Origin: Amaranthus tricolor
Lineage: Eukaryota; Streptophyta; Magnoliopsida; Caryophyllales; Amaranthaceae
Reading direction: 5' to 3'
Assembly (NCBI RefSeq): GCF_026212465.1
Contig: NC_080047.1
Span: 40,050,422-40,114,421, forward strand
DNA: 64,000 nucleotides
The translations under genes and the position numbers were made by a program. Of this stretch, positions 1 to 24,499 are shown piece after piece. The first letter of the stretch is position 1; every line of letters begins with the position of its first letter. Below the pieces are notes generated by a model. The model searched no databases. It saw only the letters and a program-made list of their open reading frames with translations, and was not told the DNA's origin.

Positions 1-13249
<13,249 letters not shown>

Positions 13250-13942
13250 ACAAATTCTGAGGGCTGGTTGGAGCATCTGCCTGCTGCATTGGTCGGGCTT
13301 CTTATTCTATTTGTGTATGTCATGGAGTGCAGATCAATTCAAGGCCATTGTGTTTGTGGCATATATCATTGGGCGTAGTTTTGTTGCCATCTTTCCGGGG
13401 TTGTTATAAAAGTGACATTAGGAGACCCGAGCTCTGGTTCAATGTTTGATACGCAGAATCCATGATCAGCAAAGGGTTTTTGGGCAGGCTTTTGATGGAG
13501 TACCAAATTTACCCACACGGTGTATCATATCATGCTGAAATCCATGTACAGAATCAACGTATAAAGATAAGAATCTTTCCTGCTTCTGATTCATATATTG
13601 GTTTCATTTCCTTTATTTTCACTAATTATGTCTTTTGATGTTTCTTGCATGAATTTCTACTTCTATGAATAAAACACCCCGATGCAAACATCAAAAGTTA
13701 TTGAGTACATATAATTAGTTAGACTTACGCGTGATTCTCACAAGACTAGCTCATTGAAATATACTATCCTCTAATTTTTTTTATTTACTTTACCACGCCC
13801 AAAAAAGGCTTCCATGTTAATTTTGAAAAATAAACATGCAGTGGAGGCACGAAAAATAAACAAAGTACACTCTTAGGCCTTAGCTACTGTATTATCATCA
13901 TATTCAATATATTCCGCTTACAGGAACTATTGTCAAAATGGG
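13250..13942. other. 3' UTR and downstream spacer of the CPSF-A-like gene
   Basis: Non-coding. The first 300-400 bases after the TGA are less AT-rich and are the likely 3' UTR; no single polyadenylation signal stands out. Confidence 0.5.
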
Positions 13943-14400
13943 GAGAGAAAAAAGACGGCAACTCATACCCATGAAGAAGAGTGCGGTCAAAGAGTCTCTC
14001 GGCTCAAGAAAAAACTTCAGAGAGAGTGTAGCTACCCGAATGCCTGCAACTACACACGTTAACCATTAATAATAATCTAAGAAAGGATAATAAAAAAAAT
14101 AAATAGATACATATGAGAAAAATAAAAATAAAAATAAAAAGTAAAAACAAGAAGGTAGACTACATCTAATAAAAAGTTTTATCAATGAAACACGAATAAG
14201 CTAAAAATCACGCATCCATCCTCCACATATCTTCACTCCATGATATGTCCCCAGTTATTTTGATGTATTACTTGAGCCAGAATGCTTTTCTATGGCCGCA
14301 TTCTCTTTTGCAAATATGAATTCCGTTTTTTTTTCTCTCCAAACCTTGCTCATAGTTTCTATGAGTGGGATACACTGGGTATGATGATGATGAGCAAGAA
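13943..14400. repeat. Dispersed repeat, two inverted half-copies
   Basis: The sequence around 13943-14005 (GAGAGAAAAAAGACGGC, then CTCATACCCATGAAG and GAGTGCGGTCAAAGAG) recurs in inverted, diverged form at about 14335-14255. A further related copy is at 49060-49190 and includes the same GATACACTGGGTATGAT motif. A 70-codon minus-strand frame (14255-14467) runs through it but matches no family I know. Confidence 0.5.
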
Positions 14401-14469
14401 TGCCATTTTCGATTAAAACCCACTCAAGCACTTTCTTCAACCCTTTGTCGTAATCTTTAGAATTCAAAA

Positions 14470-15634
14470 AGTTAATTGCATAATTTTTAGATATATTATT
14501 TTTATAGAAAAAAATTGAAGAATAATAACTAATTGTCGGAAAATGATAACTGAATATGTAAATAAGATAAACATCAAAAATAATATGATGAAAAACGAGT
14601 ATTGAGTAATGTAGATTACATTAAACAATAATAAGTCACTTGAAAAAGTGAGGATTTGAATTTCTACTATATCCTTTAAATTCAAGTGGAATATTTCGCA
14701 TCAGATATAAAAAGGTTTTAATTATATCTACATTATCATTTCTAGTTTAAAGGATTTTTATATAAAGAGACATGTTAAAATATATAACATATTCTGAAGC
14801 CTCACTATAAAAAATTACTTTAAATTTGTTATTATTTTTACCAATAGTCACATCTTCTCAATTACTCCTAGTTGCTTATTACTATCAAGTATTACCTTTA
14901 TTTCTTTTTTTTTTTATCTAAATTTACTCTTTTCCTACTTTTTTCTTAACAAATCTCCTTATTGGCTTAAACGATTAATTTAAATACCTAACTTATTTAT
15001 CAATATTTTTAAAAGGTCATACTAATTAATAATTTCAACCTATAACTCTATTTAACAGTTATTTATTCTCTGCACAATATTTTGAATCCACTATTTGTGT
15101 TTTATATAACATTTTTTTTAAATAGATTTATGCATTAATTTTTATAAACTTTATATTTAGCTTATTTTAGTCTAACCAATTCAACCTTTAGTGTTTTTTA
15201 CCCATATTAATTTAGAAATTTGAAAATAAAATAACAATGAAGAATATTCTTTAATAGCATAAAGTTGTTTTCCTAATATTCTAAGTATCCTAGACATTAT
15301 TGGCAAATTAGTGTTTTTGGAATACTATTGGCTTCCTTAACCTAACTACATCATCTTGGGTAGTAATCTAGGAAATAAATCAACATTTTTATTAGGTTTT
15401 AATGAGTAAGTTTTCCTTTTTCCCAAACTTTTGTACAAAACTACAAATCCCTTTGAACTATCAATTTTTTTGCTCTTCTCCAGCCTCCTTTCAAAAAAAC
15501 TCCCATCATAATATATCTGCCTCGTACTCCCTCAATATTCGTATTATATATCCCTATACTATCATCATTCCTTATAAATTATTTATTTACATTTTAAATT
15601 TTATCAAAAATATGAAATTTAAATAAAATTAAAT
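14470..15634. other. AT-rich spacer
   Basis: Nothing recognisable; very AT-rich with frequent stops in all frames. Confidence 0.6.
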
Positions 15635-16125
15635 TAAAATTTAGGAAAAATTACCTAGAATAATTCGACATTTTCATGATTTTTTTACAATAATTTCACC
15701 TATAGATTAACAATGAATAATCCTGCTTATTGATTGACAATGAATAATCCCAACTTAAGGGGTATTTTCCTAGAGTAAACCTGATAACCAGATGACTTGA
15801 TATAATAAGTTTAATTTTAAAAAAAAAGATAAATTAAAATAAAATGTCGAAAAAATGTACAAAAATATTAAAAATTTTCTGATTTTTTTTTATTTTTTGG
15901 AATTTTTATTGTGAATTTTCAAAACTTTTCTCTAATTTCACATTAATTTTCAGTTTACTTTTTTTGGTAAATTACCTACTATACCAGGTCCTTCGATAAC
16001 CCGAGTTTACTCTAGGCAAATATTCCCTACAGTTAGAATTATTCATGGTTAATCAATAGGTGGGATTATTGTAGGAAAATCAAAAAAAATATTGAATTAT
16101 TCTAAGTCATTTTTCCTAAAATTTA
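15635..16125. mobile_element. Foldback MITE, family B
   Basis: The left half (TTAGGAAAAATTACCTAGAA, then AACAATGAATAATCC and GGGGTATTTTCCTAGAGTAAAC) is matched in inverted order by the right half (GTTTACTCTAGGCAAATATTCCC, TTATTCATGGTTAATCAATAGG, and a terminus at about 16120 complementary to the left end). A related copy is at 26172-26471. Confidence 0.7.
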
Positions 16126-16831
16126 TGGTGAATAATTTATTATATCATTTTTTCTGTAAACTAATATTAACTTTATGTTTAAAAAACATTTTATCTGTAG
16201 TTCAAACACTTAGAGTACCTTTAATAAGGCTGCTTTTAAAAATTACTCCCTCCGAACCAAATAATTAGTCCCATTTCCTTGGGCACGGATATTAAGGGTT
16301 GTGTGGGGTCCATTAAAAAGTGTTCGTTGGGTATTTTTAAGTAATTGGATTAATTGTTAATGATTCCCTCCTTTTGCTTAATAAAGTAGATAGAATGAAT
16401 TTTGGAGGGAAAATTGGGTTTCACATTGTTTGAGACTTAATTGAAATTAATACATTTCCGAAATTTTAATAATTAAACAACCATTAAACTACTTAATTTA
16501 AATTACAAAAAATTACATCAAATAAATTACAAAACCCGTCAAAATCATAAAATAAACTAAGTCTTCAATTCTTCCTTGATTTCTTCAACGTTTTTTGAAC
16601 GACAATTGAAAACGAGCAACCCTCACGCCACATGCGCATGCGGATATTAAATCTTTCGTTGAATTCAGATTTATAAAAAAACAAACACGGTATGCATTTA
16701 GTGTTAAAAATTAATTAAATAACTACAAAAATCTAAATGTTTTGATTTTGAAAAGAAGCCATCCATGAAACTGGAAGATTGTAACACTGATGAAAAGAAG
16801 CCAATAATGAAAGTGGAAGAAAAATACAGTA

Positions 16832-18329
16832 TTGAAAAGAAGGCATCAATCCAATGAGTTGACAATTAGTAACACAGTAAAGGGAAAACAAAAAATTAAG
16901 TGGAATGGAGACAGATTCGGGTTCATCAATGAAATTGTGAAGAAGTACGATTTGCATAGGAGGACAATTGGAAGGATATGGAGACAGATTCGGGATCAAA
17001 AAAAAATGAAGTTCCAATTAATGTCAACAATAAGAAGACAGGGACCAAAGGAAGGGCATCAATCCCCTTTGATGAAAACAAATTCAAATCAATTGAAAAA
17101 GTGAAGAAGACAACTTTAAGATCACTATCAAGGGCCATGGGAGTTAGCCACACCACAGTATGCAGATGGAAAAAAAAAGGTACTTTCGAAAGCACACCAA
17201 CGCAATCAAACCGTTACTTACAGACAAAAATAAACTCGACAGGTTAATTTTTTGTCTTAGTAGTTGCATTTTTGATGAGCAAACAAGCAACTTCACATTT
17301 AATGAGATGTCAAATGTAGTCCACATTGATGAAAAGTTGTTTTATATTACAAGGACACAACAAACATTTTATCTAACTCAAGATGAAATAGAGCCACATA
17401 GAGAAATCCAATCTAAAAGATTTATCCCCAAGATCATGTTTATGTGTGCCGTTGCAAGACCAATCTTTTCTAGTGAAGGTGAGATGATTTTTGATGGAAA
17501 GATAGGCATTTTTCCTTTCACACATCAAGTGGCAGCACAAAGGAGTTCAAAAAACAGGAAGAGAGGAGAGCCAGAGACCAAACCAATACAATCAATCACT
17601 AAAGATCACACAAGAGACATGATTGTGCATAAGATACTACCAGCAATTAGAATTAAATGGCCACCACATTTAAGCAAAACAATTTTCATTCAACAGGACA
17701 ATGCTAAACCACACATTTTAGATGATGATGAAGTGTTTAGAGAGGTGGCAACACTTGATGGATTTAACTTCCACTTAGTGCAACAACCTCCTAACTCACC
17801 GGATATGAATGTGCTTGACTTAGGGTTCTTTAGGTCAATACAATCTTTACAGCATCAAAAATCAGCATACAACTATGAACAACTAGTTAACGCAGTGACT
17901 ACAGCATTTGACAATCTGACACCAAATGCACTGAAGAATGTATGGATCACACTACAAGCATGTAAAATTGAGGTTATTAAGAAACTAGGTGGTATGGATT
18001 ATGACATTCCACACATGAGCAAAGCAAAACTAGAAAGGGAAGGGAGACTCCCACATTGTTTGGGGGTACAGCAGCAAACAATTTACGAGGCACTAACATA
18101 TCTGGACACAAAGGTGGATGAAACTACATTTGAGGTAATTTTATTTTACTTGGGGATCAAAGACGAAGCAGTTTTCCATCAACTTCATTTAACAAGAGTA
18201 AGCACAGAAGCAACAACAGAAGCAACATCAGAAGCAACAACAGAAGCAGCAACAGAAGCAACAACAGAAGCAACATCAGAAGCAACAACAGAAGCAGCAA
18301 CAGAACCAGCAGCATATATTCCAGCATGA
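16832..18329 (+). pseudogene. Plant mariner transposase, DD39D, N-terminal part frameshifted
   Basis: The catalytic half is open from about 17160 to 18329. It shows HIDEKLFY (first Asp), FIQQDNAKPH (second Asp) and NSPDMNVLDLGFF (third Asp); exactly 39 residues separate the second and third Asp, the plant DD39D signature. Upstream, the helix-turn-helix part (IVKKYDLHRRTIGRIWRQI) lies in the frame of 16832 and the next part (LSRAMGVSHTTVCRWKKKGTF) in the frame of 16978, so at least two frameshifts separate the DNA-binding and catalytic parts. The C-terminus ends in a run of TEA/TTEA/TSEA units from a GAAGCAACA-type microsatellite. Probably inactive itself, recently active in age. Confidence 0.88.
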
Positions 18330-18365
18330 AATGAAGCAACAACAGAAGCAACCACAGAAGTAGCA
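18200..18365. repeat. GAAGCAACA-type coding microsatellite
   Basis: Repeated CAACAGAAGCAACATCAGAAG-like 9- and 18-bp units at the 3' end of the transposase reading frame and just past its stop. They give Thr-Glu-Ala repeats in frame and a false poly-Leu frame on the other strand. Confidence 0.85.
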
Positions 18366-18842
18366 CCAACATGAACACCAGGAACATGTAAATATGACAC
18401 ACATGAGTATACTTTTGGGACACCTTTTGTACTCACTTTTGGGTTACATTGTTAGGTAAATGTTTAGGTCTAAACACGATGTAGAAATTAAATAGGGGAG
18501 ATGTTTAGCCGTAAACATTTAGAACGAAATGTCATATAACAATTTATGGATGGCTTCAAAAACAAAATGAAAAACATATTCATCTCAGAGAACAATTTGA
18601 ACTCATCACAGATAACCTAAATCCCATACTAATTGCCTCCTTCATCTGGTAAGAACATAGCCTCCTAAACATAATGTTTGGTGGCTTATGAACTGAAAAC
18701 CCTAGATTGGTGGCAAAATGAATGGATTTAGGGATTTTGTAGCTATAATCAATTGTTTACCCTCAAAAAAAAAATCATAGGGCAACAAAAATAGAACACG
18801 AAAGACATGCATACCATACAAACCACATAAACAAAATCATCA

Positions 18843-19178
18843 TTAGTCAAAGAGAAAAGATGTATCCATACGAGAAAATGGGCCTCGAACATCTATATCA
18901 GACAGCAAATCATCATCATCCAATGATTCTTCATCTGAGGAAGGGAACAAGTTCTCAATGTATAGATCTTGAAGATCCAGTTGTAAATCAAACATACCAT
19001 GTATTTCTTCATCTTCAGAAGTTATACTTCTTCCCCAGTTAGGATCCGTTTCATCAGAAGTCGTAGACGATGCAGGTAGGCGATTGTAGAAATCGAACCA
19101 TGGGTTAGGAGATCCAATCGTAGGATCACTTTCTTGGGACGAAGACAAACAACAAAGACAAGACGTTGGTGACGCCAT
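18843..19178 (-). CDS. Small acidic protein of unknown function inside the mariner element
   Basis: An open frame of 111 codons with an ATG in good plant context (AACATGGCG). The protein starts MASPTSCLCCLSSSQE and has Asp/Glu/Ser-rich patches (SDEESLDDDDLLSDID); no known domain. Minus-strand sequence upstream (19200-19450) looks like a plant leader: pyrimidine-rich CTTCTTC tracts and a TTATAAT-like box around 19420. It runs opposite to the transposase and wholly within the element's TIRs. It could be a captured host exon, a displaced piece of element coding sequence, or a chance frame; I cannot decide between these. Confidence 0.4.
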   Translation of the reverse strand: MASPTSCLCCLSSSQESDPTIGSPNPWFDFYNRLPASSTTSDETDPNWGRSITSEDEEIHGMFDLQLDLQDLYIENLFPSSDEESLDDDDLLSDIDVRGPFSRMDTSFLFD

Positions 19179-20011
19179 GTTCAAAAAAACCCAGAAAAGT
19201 CAAGAAAAAACCCATATTTAAAAAACCCCTAAAAGTATTAGGGTTTCAAGGAAGACGAAGATGGTGGAAAAAAAATGAAGATGAAGATAATAAACCGTAA
19301 ACCAAGGTATTCTTGGGGATGAAGATGAAGATCATTGAAGAAGAAGAAGAGTTATACAGAGGTTGAGGATGAACATGAGAGAGAGGGAGGGAGAGGTAGG
19401 GATTCAGTAAATAGGGGAATTATAAAGGGAGGGAAAGATTAGGTTGATTAATGATGTGTTATATTGTTAATTATTTTAGGTTAGTAGGGTTTACGGGGGT
19501 AAATTCGTAATTACGTGTGTGAACTAAGGGTATTTAAGTAAAAAAAGATTGCCAAAAATAGAAATGGGACTAATAAAAAGGTTTTGCCAAATAAGGAAAT
19601 AGGACTATTAATTTGGATCGGAGGGAGTATTATCTTTAAACTTTTGTCAATCTAATAAAAAAATATATAAAAGTATTATAAAATAGTATATTATTGATAC
19701 AAGGCATACATATATGGTGTATGGGGTAAGACAAGTGGATATGAGATGAGTAAAACTTTATACCCACCATCAATCCACTATTTTATTCCTAATTTATAAC
19801 TTAAAACATAAGATATTTTAATTCATCTCAATGTAAATTATATTAATATTAACTTTTTGTAATTTTAATCATTTAAATTTGAGATATTAAAAAAAATCAG
19901 TTTGTGTTGAATAAAGTACAAAAGGAAAATATGACAATTTTACCGGAATGAAAAGAGTACAAATTTCTATTTTTCTTTGTTTGTTTTGGAAGATAAAACA
20001 CTAATTCTCTA

Positions 20012-20200
20012 TTGAGGTCGTCTCACAATGAAACGATTTTGTTTAGGCTAGTTCAAATTATTTTTTAAAAAAATCGCTTCATGTACAAGCGGAAATTCAA
20101 TTTTCATTGTTTTTTCTTTTTTTTAATTTTTTTTACTAATGAGCTTTTTATATAGACCGTCTCACAATAATATGGTCTCATATAAGACGGGTTGAAGATA
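20012..20200. mobile_element. MITE, 'GACCGTCTCAC' family C
   Basis: Two CGTCTCACAAT motifs (about 20027 and 20156) with an inverted terminal GGTCTCATATAAGACGGG near 20175-20195. Relatives are at 24925 and 33865, both in introns. Confidence 0.5.
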
Positions 20201-20330
20201 AAAAGCAGAGCTTTAAAAGTTGTCTAGTCTTGCAAGTTTTAAGTTTGCAATAATGAAATGTAAAATAAAGGATAGAACACCCTGATAGTCCAAGCATATA
20301 TACTAATGTCTCCGTTTTTATATGTTATTC

Positions 20331-20470
20331 TCGGATAGAATTTACGAATTTTGGTATTAAATTTTGATTACAAATTCTCATCAATCTATAAGAAAAAAAA
20401 ACATATTCATATAGAATCTTGGTAGAAACGTCTCAATATATACTTTCTACATATCAACCTTTTTGAAATT
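20331..20470. repeat. Stowaway-like MITE piece, family D
   Basis: Contains TCAATCTATAAGAAAAAA, ACATATTCATATAGAATCTTG and CTCAATATATACTTTCTAC. The same blocks occur at 48965-49255 (interrupted) and, inverted, around 56990-57100. Confidence 0.5.
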
Positions 20471-22378
20471 TTAAAAACTTACAATTAAAATTATTTGATT
20501 TTAAAATTTGAATTAGGATCTGCGAAAAAAAGTAAATGGAAAGAACATTTAAAAACAGAGGGGTAGTATATAACATCATTAATATACAATTACTAACTTT
20601 TTGTCGTCTTAAATTTATTTTACATCTGATTAAAACTTGGTGAGTCATATAACTAAACAATATCAATTTGTAATTTGAAAATACTTCAACTGAAAAATAG
20701 AAATGGATCAATTTTAAATGTAGGCTATGTTTCATTTTGACTCTTTTGAAACTTGATCAATATTTTACAAGTTTCAAATCATTATTCTTATTAATTAATT
20801 TAACTCGACTAATTAAAATACAATTTAATTCAACAATAATTCAATAAAAAAATAACTCGATTTAAAATTTATCCGATCAATTATTAAGAGCCATAAATAA
20901 TGGATAGTTGAGTAAAAGAAACTATGATTTTCCTACTTTAGTAATGAATTCAAAAAGTGGAAACTAACATAATAAAGGCAAGGATGGCAAGTTTGTTGGG
21001 TTCACTTCTACTTTTTGAGCAAAATTCAATAACCAATTCCCTCCTCGACTAATCCCTTTCAAGAGAAGCAAGTGCACTAACTACATTTGACATTTCACAA
21101 ATCACGCCACATCATTACCATTTATTTTTTTAATTTTTTAGATTCTGTCTCTGTGAGAGGACTCCAAAACAAAGAATTAATATGTTAATAATTTATATTA
21201 ATTAGGCTATTCAACTTATGTAAGAGGCGCGCCTTATAATGAGACCGTTTCATACTAAAATTTATGCTCTTTTAGCTCTACTTTTATTTTTCGTTTTGAC
21301 TTATATTCTTTCTTAAATTGTCATCTATACATTTAATTTACCCTTTAATTTCATCCACATATTTCGCCCAATACTTTAAAATATTTATTTTTGTTTCATT
21401 TTTCTTGTTTATTCATCAATATCTATAAAGACAAATTTGGTGGAACATATCTATTTTAATATTTCTAGGTGGATTTAATGACATATTCATTTATGATACC
21501 ATTGAATTATCCAATATTGTTATTTCTAGCTTGATTTTAAAAATACCCTTTTAAATACTTTTATGTCCATTTAGATTTGCTATGTTGCACCAAAAAAATT
21601 TCATATTGATTTATTTATATGATGTATTGAATTCAAATGGATAGAGAGTAATTTTTTATTCATCGTGACTTTTGTAAATAGCTTAACTTTCCAACAAATA
21701 TACGAAATATCTTAATTTTTTATTATTAATATTATCTTTGTATAAATAAACCAAATTACTATTTGATATTATTATATTAATACACATCTACGATAGAAAA
21801 TATTTTTGTATTTATCACGAAGAATATCTTACTTAATGTTAATGGAAACTAATTAAATATGTTCTAATTTTTGAATATTTTTATAGGATTTTAACGAAAA
21901 AAACATGATTGCGACACATGTCATTCAAATTAATCGTTTACGTCTATATTATATAGATAGTAAATAGACAGATCGATTGATTGATAAATTTTACCACTAC
22001 TATCATTATACATGCATAAGATAATATGAATTTAATTGGAGTACTAAATTGAAATTCATGAGAAGATATCCAAATAATTGTATAGTTAGATATAAATCAT
22101 AAGTTCATAACTCTGTAACAATTTGTAATTTTCGTGATAATTTTCTACAAAAATAAAGAAAAATATTCAGTTGGCCATACATTTTCCATGAAGTATTTTC
22201 ACATATATATTTTATTGAACAAAAAAAGTTCTTTTCTTTTAGTATACACAATTTTGTTAGTATATTTCATCTATAGACAATTTTACAATATTTTATTTAA
22301 ACACGAAATTAGAATTAATTCTATGTAATAATTTGATGTTAATCAAACCTCTTCAAAGAGAATTAAATTTATACTTAC

Positions 22379-22379
<1 letters not shown>

Positions 22380-22425
<46 letters not shown>

Positions 22426-22426
22426 G
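22380..22426. repeat. (AAT)n microsatellite
   Basis: About 15 uninterrupted AAT units. Confidence 0.97.
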
Positions 22427-24431
22427 GTGCTATAAATATAATATGTAATGAAAGTCATGTGAATAAGAAAATTCAAATAAACTTAAATAACTATATATTT
22501 ATGTGTCCATCATAATGCCACCTAAATTCCTACTAACTCAAGTTGATGCGTAGATATTAGACTATATTAGTAGATGTGGGACAAAAGTATGAAATCAATT
22601 CAAAATCTGAAAAGACAATTTCGATTATGTACAATCATATAGTATTATTTTTTATAGAATTACATGATAGTCAACTCAAAATCTTTGTATGTGAAAATAT
22701 GAATATTTAATTACTTTAATATATTGTAAATGGCTCTTAATTTTACTATGTCATACTCTCTCAGTCCCTTTGAGTTTGCTATTGATAATAATATTTTTTT
22801 TCACAACATATTACTTTTAATAACAAATGGACAGAATAATACTTCATATGTTGCTTTAAAATTGTAATTAAAGAAAGTTGATATAAAATTAAGGAGTGAT
22901 GCATGAAGATATTAAAATTATGTAGACGGAATTAAAAGATATAAGTAATATGTGCATACTAATCAATAAAATAATCATAAAGATATTTTAATTAAATAAA
23001 TATGACATAGTAAAAAAGAGGGACTAAAAATTATGTGGTATATTCAAAGAGAGATAGAAGAGTGTATATAACAAGTTGGTTGTAAATTGATGCCCCATGT
23101 TAAGTCCATAATGTAGTTGCACTAACATACAATTGGAAGTCACTTTCTTGGTATAAAGTACTAATAAAGTTATTTGTCAAAAATTATTAAGGAAAGCTCT
23201 TAGTTGTCTTAACTTATACTTCCTCTTTTATTTGTCATTTTGAATTATTTTATCTATTATTTGGTGTATCCCTAAATAATATTTATATTTATATATCTTA
23301 AATTTTTGACATAATTAATCTTATGTATTTTTATTTTAATATTTTAGTAATATTTATGATCTCCATATATTTTTTAGTAATTTTGTTTCAATATTTTTTT
23401 ATTGTTTATGGCCTCTACATGTACTAACTTTATATAAACCTTTTTTTAATAGTTATGTACCTCATATTTTTTCTACTTTCTTTATTTTAATATTTTTTAA
23501 ATGCTTATGGTTCTCACTTTTTCTCCATCAAATTTATTATTCAATAAAATGCTTATGGTTCTCACTTTTTTCCCATCAAATATATTATTTAATAAAATAA
23601 TATAATTATCATTTAAAAAATTTTAATTTTTTAATTTTAGTGATCCTGTTTTGTGGAAATAACGTTAAAGAATATGTACATTTTAATAGTTTTAGTTTTT
23701 GTGGTCATGATAGAAAGTTGTACTACATGATAATAAATATAATGCTTGTCTATGATAGTTGGTATTATTTTTCTAGGTTTTATAAGTTTTATCGAGTAAG
23801 TAAATTTAAAGGTACAGAAAGAGCAAATATATTTTCGTAAAGAATATATATCTTGAGGCATCAATTTAAAACTTTGACTTTTGATTGAGATGATTATTTA
23901 ATATAATATCAAAAATCAATATGATAAAAAGTCACAAAGCTGAAGCACAACCATCCTAGATTTCAAGTGAAATATATATAGCTCACTCTTGTGTGAAAAG
24001 GGAGTGATTGAGTATATCATCTCTTGGAATCTCAACCATTGATTCAGAGATTATCATATTCTACTTAATTGGTGGACTTTGTGTTTGTGTTACCTAGCCC
24101 AAATGGACAAACAAAAAAATATTAGATAATAGATTTTGCGAATCAATTATTACCTCAGTTAAAGAAAGTATTACTTTTTTCGAGTGAAATCCTCAATTTG
24201 ATTATCAATCAACACTCACCTTCCCTCAGGCTATTTTGTAATAAAAAGAAATAATAGGTATTATTCAAACATATTTATAACCAAAAAGGTGTTCACATTT
24301 GTCAAAAATCTTTTTTACAATAGTAATGACACAATTAAGGTGAATTGACTTAAAAAAATAAAATATTTGTTTGAATTGGAGGGGTATTTATTTAGTTTAT
24401 AAGTCTATAACCCTAGTTAAACTATCATTTC

Positions 24432-24439
24432 TATATATA
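24432..24439 (+). promoter_or_regulatory. Probable TATA box of the D14-like gene
   Basis: TATATATA lies about 60 bases before the ATG at 24500, leaving room for a short leader. Confidence 0.5.
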
Positions 24440-24499
24440 GCAAGTAGCAACCCTTCCTTTTCCTTCATTGCAAGAAACAAATACTAGAAATAGAGGGAA

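Larger units (their letters stand above)
16246..19627 (+). mobile_element. Mariner-like element (DD39D, Vulmar-like), complete termini, 3382 bp
   Basis: Terminal inverted repeats of about 35 bp start CTCCCTCCGAACCAAATAAT at 16246 and, read inward from the right end at 19627, CTCCCTCCGATCCAAATTAA; about nine of ten positions agree. The element is flanked on both sides by TA (16244-16245 and 19628-19629), the tc1/mariner target duplication. It contains a broken transposase on the plus strand and, unusually, about 1.3 kb beyond the transposase stop with an antisense reading frame. Confidence 0.93.
19630..24425. other. AT-rich intergenic region, 4.8 kb
   Basis: No gene found. It holds MITE-like pieces listed separately, a trinucleotide repeat, and otherwise unrecognisable AT-rich sequence. 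Confidence 0.6.

Noticed and set aside
18157..18436. Leu/Val/Ala-rich minus-strand frames of 83-88 codons
   Set aside because: Antisense readings of the GAAGCAACA microsatellite at the transposase end.
22333..22515. 60-codon frame with poly-Asn
   Set aside because: Translation of the (AAT)n microsatellite; no family features.
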